Assembly: GCA_021204605.1 (NCBI GenBank)
Contig: JAJPZD010000185.1
Coordinates: 1 to 16,815, forward strand
Origin: Prevotella sp.
Lineage (GTDB): Bacteria > Bacteroidota > Bacteroidia > Bacteroidales > Bacteroidaceae
Direction of reading: 5' to 3'
Length of the DNA stretch: 16,815 nucleotides
The notes under the pieces were generated by a model that did no database searches, had not been told where the DNA came from, and saw only the letters and a program-made list of their open reading frames with translations. Below are positions 1 to 7,603 of the stretch, one piece after another. Made by a program: the position numbers and the translations under genes. Position 1 is the stretch's first letter; each line of letters starts with the position of its first letter.

Positions 1-27
1 GATTTGAACCAATTCGGGGCTTTTTTT
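1..27. terminator. Partial intrinsic terminator hairpin at the left edge (probably bidirectional)
   Basis: On the plus strand, CCAATTCGGGGC (9-20) is followed directly by seven T (21-27), which looks like the right arm and U-tract of a rho-independent terminator. On the minus strand the same bases read seven A, then GCCCCGAATTGG, then TTCAAATC at the window edge, as expected for the left arm and loop of a bidirectional terminator. The matching arm would lie just outside the window, so this is a prediction. It would end transcription of the minus-strand operon, and also of any plus-strand gene entering from the left. Confidence 0.45.
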
Positions 28-53
28 GACTTTTATTGTATAACGCACTTCAC

Positions 54-69
54 CGTATGCTTACATACG
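54..69 (-). repeat. Short hairpin just after the GTPase/ATPase operon
   Basis: CGTATG and CATACG form a perfect 6-bp inverted repeat around a 4-base loop (TAAG on the minus strand). It starts three bases after the stop codon of the 106-aa gene. No U-tract follows it directly, so alone it is a poor intrinsic terminator. It may protect the 3' end of the message or act with the stronger terminator-like arm at 1-27. Confidence 0.35.
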
Positions 70-71
70 TA

Positions 72-392
72 TTACTTTACCTTGTAAACAATTCTCTGTT
101 TTAGTATTCTTTTTAAGTGGATGCTATTTTCCTTAGGAGCTTTCAGAAGCATACCATAGGAAAGGATAATAGCAGGCTCTTTCATCTTTATTTCCCGTAG
201 CATTTTTGAGTCTATTCCCTCAATAGCCTCAAAATCAGGAATTATCCCATCATACATCCATGCTTTTAGCATTCCTGCTGCTTTCCCGTCAAGGTTGAGC
301 AGATTGTCAATAGTCTGGTCTAGCCCAAATGCCTCAACATAACCTTCTTGGATAAGTCGATTCTTCAATTCTTGTCTATCAATTGTGTTCAT
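72..392 (-). CDS. Hypothetical protein, last gene of the GTPase/ATPase operon (106 aa)
   Basis: I do not recognise this family. The product is a small soluble protein with no signal peptide, membrane segment or catalytic motif that I can see. The N-terminal half is acidic and probably helical, with a conserved-looking stretch GKAAGMLKAWMYDGIIPDF at residues 36-54. The C-terminus is basic and ends in YKVK. It begins 12 bases after the stop of the metallopeptidase gene, so it is probably co-transcribed and translated as the final cistron. A small partner or immunity protein for the peptidase upstream is possible from position alone, but nothing in the sequence proves it. The ATG at 392 is the only plausible start. 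Confidence 0.75.
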   Translation of the reverse strand: MNTIDRQELKNRLIQEGYVEAFGLDQTIDNLLNLDGKAAGMLKAWMYDGIIPDFEAIEGIDSKMLREIKMKEPAIILSYGMLLKAPKENSIHLKRILKQRIVYKVK

Positions 393-404
393 ATTTATTT
401 CTTT

Positions 405-1322
405 TTAAGCGTTAATCAAATCGTGAGTTACATTCCTTACCACCGTTTCACCTGCATAACGAGCATCAATCTCAAGTGGATTGTATGTATAACCCCAAGG
501 GTCATAGCAGTACGGCTGGTCATAATTATAAATTTCCTGTGCCGTAGCCCATTCTTTTTTCACGTCATCAGCTACATCGTGATAACCCGAAACCGCCTCA
601 AACTGATACTGATGTCTCAATTCGTGCGTAATGGTGTTCATTATTTCAAGAGGAGATGTCCATGCTGCAATTAGACTATTTGACAGATGGATACTGCCAT
701 CGCCATTATTGAAGCCCATCACTCCTGGGTCTAAATCTTCAAAATAAACTCCTGTGAAATTCTGAAGTTCAAAAGCCCCTGCAACTTCAGCCGCATAAGC
801 CCCTGCAATTTCTTTTCTTTGTTCCAGAGATAGATTTGCCCAATTCTCAATAACCCCAGGGTTAAAAATATCCTTTGCTGCCTCTGTACACTTATCAAGT
901 CCAAAATCGCGTTGCTCTACGAAATTTCCACCAAGTTTCTCTATGGCTTTAGCATCAGAATCATTGCCTGCAAAGAATCCCTTGACATTATCATAAATGC
1001 CACTGAAAAACTCGCTGACCTTATGACCCAAATCTGAAAATGTTTCGCTAATAGAATCTTTACAATTATCAACAACCTCTCTTACGGCAGGCATTTCTGA
1101 CATTTTGTGTAGTCCGTATGCGACAGCGGCAGGATGAATCAAACTTGCCAAGTTTGGCTTCTCAGAGTTTTGCTCTATTGCATCACTACGATTCTCGTTT
1201 TTCTCTAAATTTGCTAATGAAGAGTTACGTTCAGTCTCTTCAAGCATTGCGCTGTCTCTTGACAGTTCTGCGAGCAAGGAATCTTGCCTTGTTCTTTCCA
1301 AATTATGTTCTTCGATGTTCAT
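405..1322 (-). CDS. Putative zinc metallopeptidase with HELRH motif (305 aa)
   Basis: The product carries HELRH at residues 233-237 inside an ITHELRHQYQF stretch, a classical HExxH zinc site: two His ligands and a catalytic Glu. The downstream segment NPLEIDARYA (281-290) resembles the Glu-bearing helix (PxExDA) that supplies the third ligand in many small zincin-type peptidases. Residues 1-55 are highly charged with loosely repeated RxxSxLxxL-like segments, probably a coiled coil. Residues 60-120 are amphipathic and may bind a membrane or partner. There is no signal peptide, so it probably acts in the cytoplasm. The start at 1322 is chosen because this ATG overlaps the ATPase stop codon as ATGA; an in-frame GTG at 1355 would add 11 residues. 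In this operon it is the best candidate for an effector enzyme, but substrate and activity are unknown. Confidence 0.8.
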   Translation of the reverse strand: MNIEEHNLERTRQDSLLAELSRDSAMLEETERNSSLANLEKNENRSDAIEQNSEKPNLASLIHPAAVAYGLHKMSEMPAVREVVDNCKDSISETFSDLGHKVSEFFSGIYDNVKGFFAGNDSDAKAIEKLGGNFVEQRDFGLDKCTEAAKDIFNPGVIENWANLSLEQRKEIAGAYAAEVAGAFELQNFTGVYFEDLDPGVMGFNNGDGSIHLSNSLIAAWTSPLEIMNTITHELRHQYQFEAVSGYHDVADDVKKEWATAQEIYNYDQPYCYDPWGYTYNPLEIDARYAGETVVRNVTHDLINA

Positions 1323-4300
1323 GACAATAATTCTTTTTTTGTTTCTGTAAACCACGCATTATATATCCTTCTACTGGTGTCGTTTTTCTCTCCGTATTGC
1401 ATCATCAAGCATTGACGGACTGCCAGCTTAAGGTTTTCTGATATAGAGGTCCGTTGGGCGACAAATCTATCAAGTAACAAATCCAATTCTTTAAAATCTC
1501 TCGCTTTTTTAACAGCCTGTTCAACTGCAACTTTTGCAGACAGCAACTCTGAAACCGTTTTTGACAGTTTAGCGAAATTCTGGTCTTGCCATACTTCTTC
1601 TTTTCCTTTTTCTACATCAGTAACGGTGTTAATGATCTCTATTTTAAGAGAAGTTGGAATCTTGCAGTTTTGGATACTTCTTAGGATAAAGTCCGTATCT
1701 AACACTATCGGCGAATTGATTCTACCTTTCAGCAACAATTTCAAGATTTCTGCGTTTACTGCCTTTGTGTTGTCAAATCTACGAGAGTCTTTAACGGGGA
1801 CAAATGCGATTCTCTCACCTTTGTACATATCTATTTTGCACAAGACAGGTTCTACCCAATCATTCTGATAGACCACAGCCACACCTGTTGGTAGTTTTGC
1901 TATCTCATCTATCTGATTGTCTTTCATACTTGCAGCTTTTCCCGTAATCCTCCTGTCATCACCATCAGGCAGACGCATGATGATTTTTGTATTAGTGTTC
2001 TTGATTGCCGCAGGAGCAACTGAAGTTGGTGATTGGTCTACGATGACGAAACTCTCACCGTATGTTCGCATTTCTGCAATTGCATTGGTTATCATTTCCA
2101 CTGATTTTCCTGCGACATTGCTACCTTCCATCGTCTGCTCCGTTGAAGTTCGTTTCAAAATATTATGAGCCTCCTCCAATATTGTAATATGGCGTAGGTC
2201 ACTGTTTGCTTCTTTTGCCGTTGACATCCTGTATTCACTCAGGCGCATAATCAGAATACCCATAATGAGAGACTTCGTTTCCAAAGATCCTACACGGCTC
2301 AAATCAATAATGGCATTCTCGTCAAACAACACCTCATCGCTTAAATCATTTGAAGCAAATATTTCACCATTAATACCGTTAGTCAATGATTCAATACGCG
2401 TAACTAATGAACCCGTATAGTTGTCTTTTACTTCCTCTGAATATGCCGATTCATTTATGGTTTCTGCCAATTCTTGTTGCAAGTCAGCAAACGTTGGGAA
2501 TAATTCCGTAGTATAACGGTTGCTTGAATTAATTAAGTCCCAACCGCACTTTTCATAGCAAGCTAATACTGCTTTTTTGAGAACAGCAGGCATTGCGGCA
2601 TACATTGGCCAACATACATTGAAGATTTCCACCAAACGGTCAACATGTTCTAACACATGGATACCGTTATCGCCTGTGGGGAAACGGAATGGATTTATAC
2701 GGAGCAACTTGGCAATTTTATGATTAGTGCCGAAAACTGCCATATTTCCAAACACGTTCTTGTATTCGCCTTTAGCCGGCTCTATTATTAAGAACTTTGC
2801 TCCAGTGGAACGAGCTTCATCAATGAGTTTGTAAACAGTTTCACTCTTGCCGCATCCTGTAGAGCCTGTTACAAAAACATGTTGGGTTAGGCTCTTCTGT
2901 TTCAAAGTCACTCTATTTTCCGGATATTCGATACCACAGTCAAAAATGCAACCCAGACTGATTTTTCTATTTAACTTGCTCCTTGAATAGCTTACAACTT
3001 CTTTAGCCAAAGTTGCATGCTCTACAACGGGAAGACCGGGAACAGACTTTCGTGGCAACCCTATCATCATAGCCAATTCAGAACTGTTGACAAGTGATGT
3101 TCCTGTTATATGAATATCTTGCTCTGATATATTCTTATATAAAAATACAGGATGAGTAAAACAGGAAATTGCAAGAGGAAGCCCCTTTGCCAATTTCCCT
3201 TTTTCACCATCAAGATACCACGAACTGATAGCAGACACCTCTACACCAGAACTCTCACCTTCCATAATTGAGCGGAAAATTGTTGCTCCTATTTCCGCCG
3301 TAGATCTGTCATTTTCGTATGACAGGAAATAGGCACCCGTTTGCCATAACCCTGCGCCTTCAGCCTGGTTAATTCGTTCAAGTTGGTTATCAATACGTTT
3401 CAGCAACTCATCAATGTGCTTATCTCGAATGGTTACAGTTACGGTCTTTGATACACCGTTGGTAGCAGTTTGACCGTTACTCATACTAAAGTTGTCAGCA
3501 TGCGAAGAACTTTCCGAATGATTTTCTGTAACTCCCTCATTGGTACCAACAGTAGAAGTCGTACTCTTGCTCTTAGTGTCATTCTTGGACTTACTACCCT
3601 CTCCCAAGACTTTACCCAAACCGGCAATAGCACCAAGCCCCATCATAATAGCACCTACGGGAGCTCCTACACCCGAAGCGGTTAAAAATGCTCCTGCACA
3701 GAACAATGGCTCAGCAACAGTTCCCACTTTCCCAATAAAATTCTTTTGCGAACTGCCTTGTGAAGTACTTTCTCCTTCAGTATTAGCTTCGGATGACTGC
3801 ACCGAATGGGTTTTTCCAGACATCTCACTAACAGTTTTTGTGTCTGAATACCCTTTTGTACTATTAAAGCTATTGGCCATAGACTCGCTATTTGAATATG
3901 CTAATTGCTGAGATGCTTGTGAAGACAGTTGGGTGTACAATGTTTCATATCCGACACGTATGTTCTGGATGTCTTCTGTTGTCTGATTCTTTGCCAATAC
4001 TATGGCTGTGTATTCTTTTCCACGCATTGCAAGTGCTAATTTCTCTATACCCTGGACAAAGCCCGAATTTGTCCTCTCTTGATTTTTGTTCTTGACAGAC
4101 GGTATTCCCACACACGAGCTGATGCTCTTGGCCTCCCTCATTCGTGCAAAGATTTTATCTTGTTCCGATGCGCTTGCACCTTTTTCTATATATGAGATGT
4201 CGCTCATTTGAACACCTGGGAACTGCCCACAGATTGCACTCTTAAACGTTTCCGCTACAGAACGAGCCGTTCTGTTTTCATCCTCACAACGGATACCCCA

Positions 4301-4747
4301 ATAAAAATCTGTATGGTCTTTATGTCCATCCACAATAAGGAATACGGAACTTCTTGTAAATGTCATCGCACTCACCATACTGACGAACTTATCCGTAGCG
4401 TATTCATCCTTCTCATATACCATTTTGTTGATTTTGAAAAGTATAACCCCTTCTGTCGAAACGTTTGGCATTTCTATCAAATCCATTTCTGACAATTTGA
4501 CGAGATAGTTCTTCAACACGATATCGTCAACAAGAGACAATGCGTTAAACGCTCTATTTTGATAAGTCCTTACATCAGAACTATTTTGCTGAGCTAATGC
4601 TTGAGGAGTAGCAAATTCATTCCCTTTTTCCGGCACAACGCTTGGCATAATATCTTCTACCAATCCTTGTGCTGGATTTGTTTCCGCCAAAGTTTCCTCT
4701 CTAACAACCAGTGGTTTCTTTTGGTTTCTGTCGTGTATTGTACTCAT
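1319..4747 (-). CDS. HerA/DUF87-type P-loop ATPase with membrane-hairpin insert (1142 aa)
   Basis: This is a large ATPase of the HerA/FtsK/VirB4-like fold. The Walker A motif GSTGCGKS is at residues 628-635, Walker B ITILEEAH at 854-861, a sensor-like VIVDQSPTS at 901-909, and a conserved-looking MRLPDGDDRR at 924-933 that may hold an arginine finger. Residues about 60-280 form a mixed alpha/beta N-terminal domain. Between it and the ATPase lie two Ser/Thr-rich arms (about 284-335 and 384-433) flanking a Gly/Ala-rich hydrophobic stretch (341-381) that could insert in a membrane. Residues 1000-1142 are helical. HerA-family proteins usually form hexameric rings that move DNA, or protein in the VirB4 branch; which applies here is unknown. 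Its start overlaps the preceding gene and its stop overlaps the next as ATGA, so translation is probably coupled on both sides. Confidence 0.88.
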   Translation of the reverse strand: MSTIHDRNQKKPLVVREETLAETNPAQGLVEDIMPSVVPEKGNEFATPQALAQQNSSDVRTYQNRAFNALSLVDDIVLKNYLVKLSEMDLIEMPNVSTEGVILFKINKMVYEKDEYATDKFVSMVSAMTFTRSSVFLIVDGHKDHTDFYWGIRCEDENRTARSVAETFKSAICGQFPGVQMSDISYIEKGASASEQDKIFARMREAKSISSCVGIPSVKNKNQERTNSGFVQGIEKLALAMRGKEYTAIVLAKNQTTEDIQNIRVGYETLYTQLSSQASQQLAYSNSESMANSFNSTKGYSDTKTVSEMSGKTHSVQSSEANTEGESTSQGSSQKNFIGKVGTVAEPLFCAGAFLTASGVGAPVGAIMMGLGAIAGLGKVLGEGSKSKNDTKSKSTTSTVGTNEGVTENHSESSSHADNFSMSNGQTATNGVSKTVTVTIRDKHIDELLKRIDNQLERINQAEGAGLWQTGAYFLSYENDRSTAEIGATIFRSIMEGESSGVEVSAISSWYLDGEKGKLAKGLPLAISCFTHPVFLYKNISEQDIHITGTSLVNSSELAMMIGLPRKSVPGLPVVEHATLAKEVVSYSRSKLNRKISLGCIFDCGIEYPENRVTLKQKSLTQHVFVTGSTGCGKSETVYKLIDEARSTGAKFLIIEPAKGEYKNVFGNMAVFGTNHKIAKLLRINPFRFPTGDNGIHVLEHVDRLVEIFNVCWPMYAAMPAVLKKAVLACYEKCGWDLINSSNRYTTELFPTFADLQQELAETINESAYSEEVKDNYTGSLVTRIESLTNGINGEIFASNDLSDEVLFDENAIIDLSRVGSLETKSLIMGILIMRLSEYRMSTAKEANSDLRHITILEEAHNILKRTSTEQTMEGSNVAGKSVEMITNAIAEMRTYGESFVIVDQSPTSVAPAAIKNTNTKIIMRLPDGDDRRITGKAASMKDNQIDEIAKLPTGVAVVYQNDWVEPVLCKIDMYKGERIAFVPVKDSRRFDNTKAVNAEILKLLLKGRINSPIVLDTDFILRSIQNCKIPTSLKIEIINTVTDVEKGKEEVWQDQNFAKLSKTVSELLSAKVAVEQAVKKARDFKELDLLLDRFVAQRTSISENLKLAVRQCLMMQYGEKNDTSRRIYNAWFTETKKELLS

Positions 4748-5277
4748 TTGTTCTCCTTTATGCCATTTAACAAAAGAACACCGCCGACAATTAATGCTGC
4801 ACCACCAACAACAGTTAACAATGTTTTCCCTGCAACAAGACCAATGATGGCGAGCGTTGCCCCACCTGCTGAAATTGTTGCGTATGTTTTATTGTTAGGG
4901 CGCTGCTGGTTCGGCTGACTTTCAGCAGCTTTTTGTTCTTTTAATTTAATTTCTTCTTGTTCAATTTTTTGTACCTTTTCCTTTCCTACGATTTCCACCA
5001 CTTTCTCATAAAAAGCAAGTTTCTCTTTTGAGAAATTTGAATCTAAATCCGTCTTGACCGTAAATAAGAAATCTTCGTCCCAATCTTCCTGTGATGATGG
5101 CACGGTGTAATTGGCTTCTTTGTTTTCGTCAAAAAGATTAGGAAGTTCGTTCTGTGCATAATCAAGCATCTTACTAAACGTTGTGCCACGAGGGTCTAAC
5201 AACAACTCATTGGTTAGTGCCATACGAACTTTTGCCAAATTCTTTTCTGCTACTGCAGTCATAAATTCTTGCTCCAT
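4744..5277 (-). CDS. Small protein with coiled coil and C-terminal membrane hairpin (177 aa)
   Basis: Residues 1-80 form an acidic soluble domain with the stretch ANELLLDPRG-like LTNELLLDPRG at 21-31; I have the impression of similar N-termini in uncharacterised gut-bacterial proteins, but cannot name the family. Residues 84-118 are a charged helix, probably coiled coil. A Pro/Gln/Asn-rich linker (119-130) leads to two hydrophobic, glycine-zipper-like segments (133-149 and 152-171) that would form a membrane hairpin, followed by a short basic tail. This suggests a cytoplasmic head anchored to the inner membrane. It starts 4 bases after the long GTPase gene and its stop overlaps the ATPase start (ATGA at 4747-4744). 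It could be the membrane anchor or receptor for the GTPases or the ATPase; that role is inferred from context. Confidence 0.82.
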   Translation of the reverse strand: MEQEFMTAVAEKNLAKVRMALTNELLLDPRGTTFSKMLDYAQNELPNLFDENKEANYTVPSSQEDWDEDFLFTVKTDLDSNFSKEKLAFYEKVVEIVGKEKVQKIEQEEIKLKEQKAAESQPNQQRPNNKTYATISAGGATLAIIGLVAGKTLLTVVGGAALIVGGVLLLNGIKENK

Positions 5278-5281
5278 ATAA

Positions 5282-7603
5282 TTAGAAATTTATTAGTTTG
5301 TTAATTCTTGCTATTATACCATTCATCCATTCCAGGTTTTTTTTCTTTGTTTCCAACTCTTTTTCAGTAGTATCGGCAGCATTAATCGTTTGTTGAAGTT
5401 CTTCTAACTTTTTATCAAGAGTTTCATTTATTTGCTTCAGTTGTTCGTTTAGAACACCCTTAATGCGTTTTGTCTCAGCAGCAACATGATCCATAGCAGA
5501 ATCTTTTGCTTTAACTAATTGAATCTGAATAGGTTCGAAATACGTGACAACAACATCTTTCATATTTACATATTCGATACTGTCGTAATCAATAACCGTT
5601 TTTGTCTTTATAACATCTCTGTATCTAGTCTCATAACGCTTTGTTCCCCATGTGCTTGGTCTCCAGAACCAATTTGTCAATTTGTGCTGATAAGGCTCAC
5701 TTACCGTTTCTTTCTCTGTATGCTGACCTACAGCTACTGTCACCTTCGTGGTTTTTTTCTTTAGAACAGAAGACAGATCCGCAATATTTTCTCCTATAAA
5801 AACCAAGGGATTTAAAGCTAAACAGTTATCTTCCATTGTAATTCCCAAATCCTTCACGAAACTTTCGTATTGTGCTACAATTGTCTTGATTAGCAGGGCG
5901 TAGGTATTTGACAGTATTCTGTCTATCTGGGCTGCTAATTGTTCCAAGATATCTTTGCTTTCCTTTACGATTTCTTTCGCTTGTTTCTCGGCATCTGTCT
6001 TCTTGATCTTTGAGCTGTTTGTGTATTTGAATATTATCTTATTAATCTTTGTACTTTGAGTATTTATATAGCCATCGATTTCTTTCTGGACACTTTCAGT
6101 CATATCAATATTTTCAACCAAGGTGGAAAGTTGTTTTGCAGATTCGCCTGATTGTATCTTACCACGTATTATATCAATAGATTTGTCCAACTGTTTCTTT
6201 TTCTTAGTATTCTCCTTGATTTCTTGTTCCAAAGTGGCAATTGCGGCCAGTTCCCTAAGTCTGTTGTTAAACGATTGTACCAAGTCATATACTTTTATAG
6301 GCCTGGCGTATTTGTTTATATATAGCTCTATTGCTTTTTCTATAGATACGATGCCACTATGTATCTCCACACACGTTGCCTCTCCTTTCTCTTTATCGGG
6401 TTCGTTTTCTGCCTCTCTTAGATATTTTTCTAACTCCAACTTGATAAGATTTGGCAGATGAGAGAATTTGTAATAGGAATCAAAATGGAAATTTGGAAAT
6501 TTATTAATCCATTTTTTAAAATTGTCTATAACGAACGTAACTTCTGGTGTTGTCCGGGCTTCGAATGCGGCTAAGGCGGACGCTGGAAATATGTTAGGTT
6601 CATATATTTTTCTTGCCTCCAATTTTGTCCTTACTTTAACTAAAGACTCTTCTATGCTTTCCTTTATGGGATTAAAACTATCCAGCTTGTTGACTACAAA
6701 AATAAATCGGTCACGCGATTGTTTTCCCCTCTTTTGCATACAATCACAAATATAATCAAAAAACACTGTTTCATCATCAGTATCTAACTGGGTTCCATTC
6801 ATAACAAATAAAACCAATGACTTGTCAGAATCATTCATCATCTCATAAGTCATTGTTTTATGCCTCTTGTCACCAGAGTTGTTCGGTCCCGGAGTGTCAA
6901 CTAAAACCAAGCGCATTCCTACGGAGTTGACACAAGGAATACGTCCCTCAATATTTATCGAGGAGATTTGCTCATCTTTGTTCCACTTTTCCATTGTTTC
7001 TAGCGAAAGCCCATTATCTACAAATAATTGTTCCCCGCCAGAATCGAAAGCAGTCCCTCTGAAATGACCCTTTTCTCTATCAGTGTCTATGATATTAACA
7101 ATTGTGGCGGTAGTTGCAGTATTGGCAACTGGCATAAGCTCATAGTCCAACAATGCGTTAATAAGGGTTGACTTGCCAGAACTCATTGTAGCCACAACAT
7201 TTATCTCGAAACGCTGGTCCTTTGCTTTATTGAATGCCTGTATAATAGTTTCGTCTCTTAATTGAGCCACCGGCCCATTCTTAATCTCCTCAAATATATT
7301 ATCCACTTCCGCTTCTGTCTCTGAAACGCTTGGTGTACATTTAAAATGTTCAATGTTTATCTCAACTTGGGGTGTTGATAAGCCTGATTTCAAATCCTCA
7401 TAATCAGCCAAAGTTCCCATAAACTTTATCGAAAAGTTTCTGTCTTGATATTCTTCAACAAGGATGTCCGAAAGGTCTCCTGCCCATTCTTGCAGACGTT
7501 TTTCTCCAAAGTTTAGTTTACTGTTGACTTTGGGTTTCGTTCCTCCGACAAGAATTTCTGTAGTTTTGGTAAATGGATTGTACTTAATCTCAACTTTTTT
7601 CAT
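5282..7603 (-). CDS. Long dynamin-like GTPase with coiled-coil stalk (773 aa)
   Basis: The GTPase domain has all main G motifs: P-loop ATMSSGKST (138-146), a Thr-rich switch I around NTATTAT (161-167), G3 LVDTPGPN (234-241), G4 VVNKLDSF (303-310, NKxD) and a likely G5 at PASA (340-343). The Met-Ser-Ser/Ala-Gly-Lys-Ser P-loop and long helical C-terminus are typical of bacterial dynamin-like proteins. Helical and coiled-coil segments cover about 440-580 and 690-765. Between them sits an aromatic/basic patch NWFWRPSTWGTKRY (644-657), in the place where a membrane-touching paddle would be expected. Members of the family bind and remodel membranes after GTP-driven assembly. It overlaps the short GTPase gene by 4 bases (ATGA), so the two are probably made together and may act as a heteromeric pair. 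The first 130 residues have no recognised domain. Confidence 0.9.
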   Translation of the reverse strand: MKKVEIKYNPFTKTTEILVGGTKPKVNSKLNFGEKRLQEWAGDLSDILVEEYQDRNFSIKFMGTLADYEDLKSGLSTPQVEINIEHFKCTPSVSETEAEVDNIFEEIKNGPVAQLRDETIIQAFNKAKDQRFEINVVATMSSGKSTLINALLDYELMPVANTATTATIVNIIDTDREKGHFRGTAFDSGGEQLFVDNGLSLETMEKWNKDEQISSINIEGRIPCVNSVGMRLVLVDTPGPNNSGDKRHKTMTYEMMNDSDKSLVLFVMNGTQLDTDDETVFFDYICDCMQKRGKQSRDRFIFVVNKLDSFNPIKESIEESLVKVRTKLEARKIYEPNIFPASALAAFEARTTPEVTFVIDNFKKWINKFPNFHFDSYYKFSHLPNLIKLELEKYLREAENEPDKEKGEATCVEIHSGIVSIEKAIELYINKYARPIKVYDLVQSFNNRLRELAAIATLEQEIKENTKKKKQLDKSIDIIRGKIQSGESAKQLSTLVENIDMTESVQKEIDGYINTQSTKINKIIFKYTNSSKIKKTDAEKQAKEIVKESKDILEQLAAQIDRILSNTYALLIKTIVAQYESFVKDLGITMEDNCLALNPLVFIGENIADLSSVLKKKTTKVTVAVGQHTEKETVSEPYQHKLTNWFWRPSTWGTKRYETRYRDVIKTKTVIDYDSIEYVNMKDVVVTYFEPIQIQLVKAKDSAMDHVAAETKRIKGVLNEQLKQINETLDKKLEELQQTINAADTTEKELETKKKNLEWMNGIIARINKLINF

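Noticed and set aside
1..10. GGTTCAAATC on the minus strand looks like the T-arm of a tRNA, as at an integration site.
   Set aside because: The preceding 60 minus-strand bases (A-rich, with no D-arm or anticodon-arm folding) do not form a tRNA; a terminator loop explains it better.
3540..3911. Plus-strand open frame of 123 codons inside the ATPase gene.
   Set aside because: It lies antisense to the Ser/Gly/Ala-rich insert of a strong coding gene, and its translation has no domain; it is a shadow frame.
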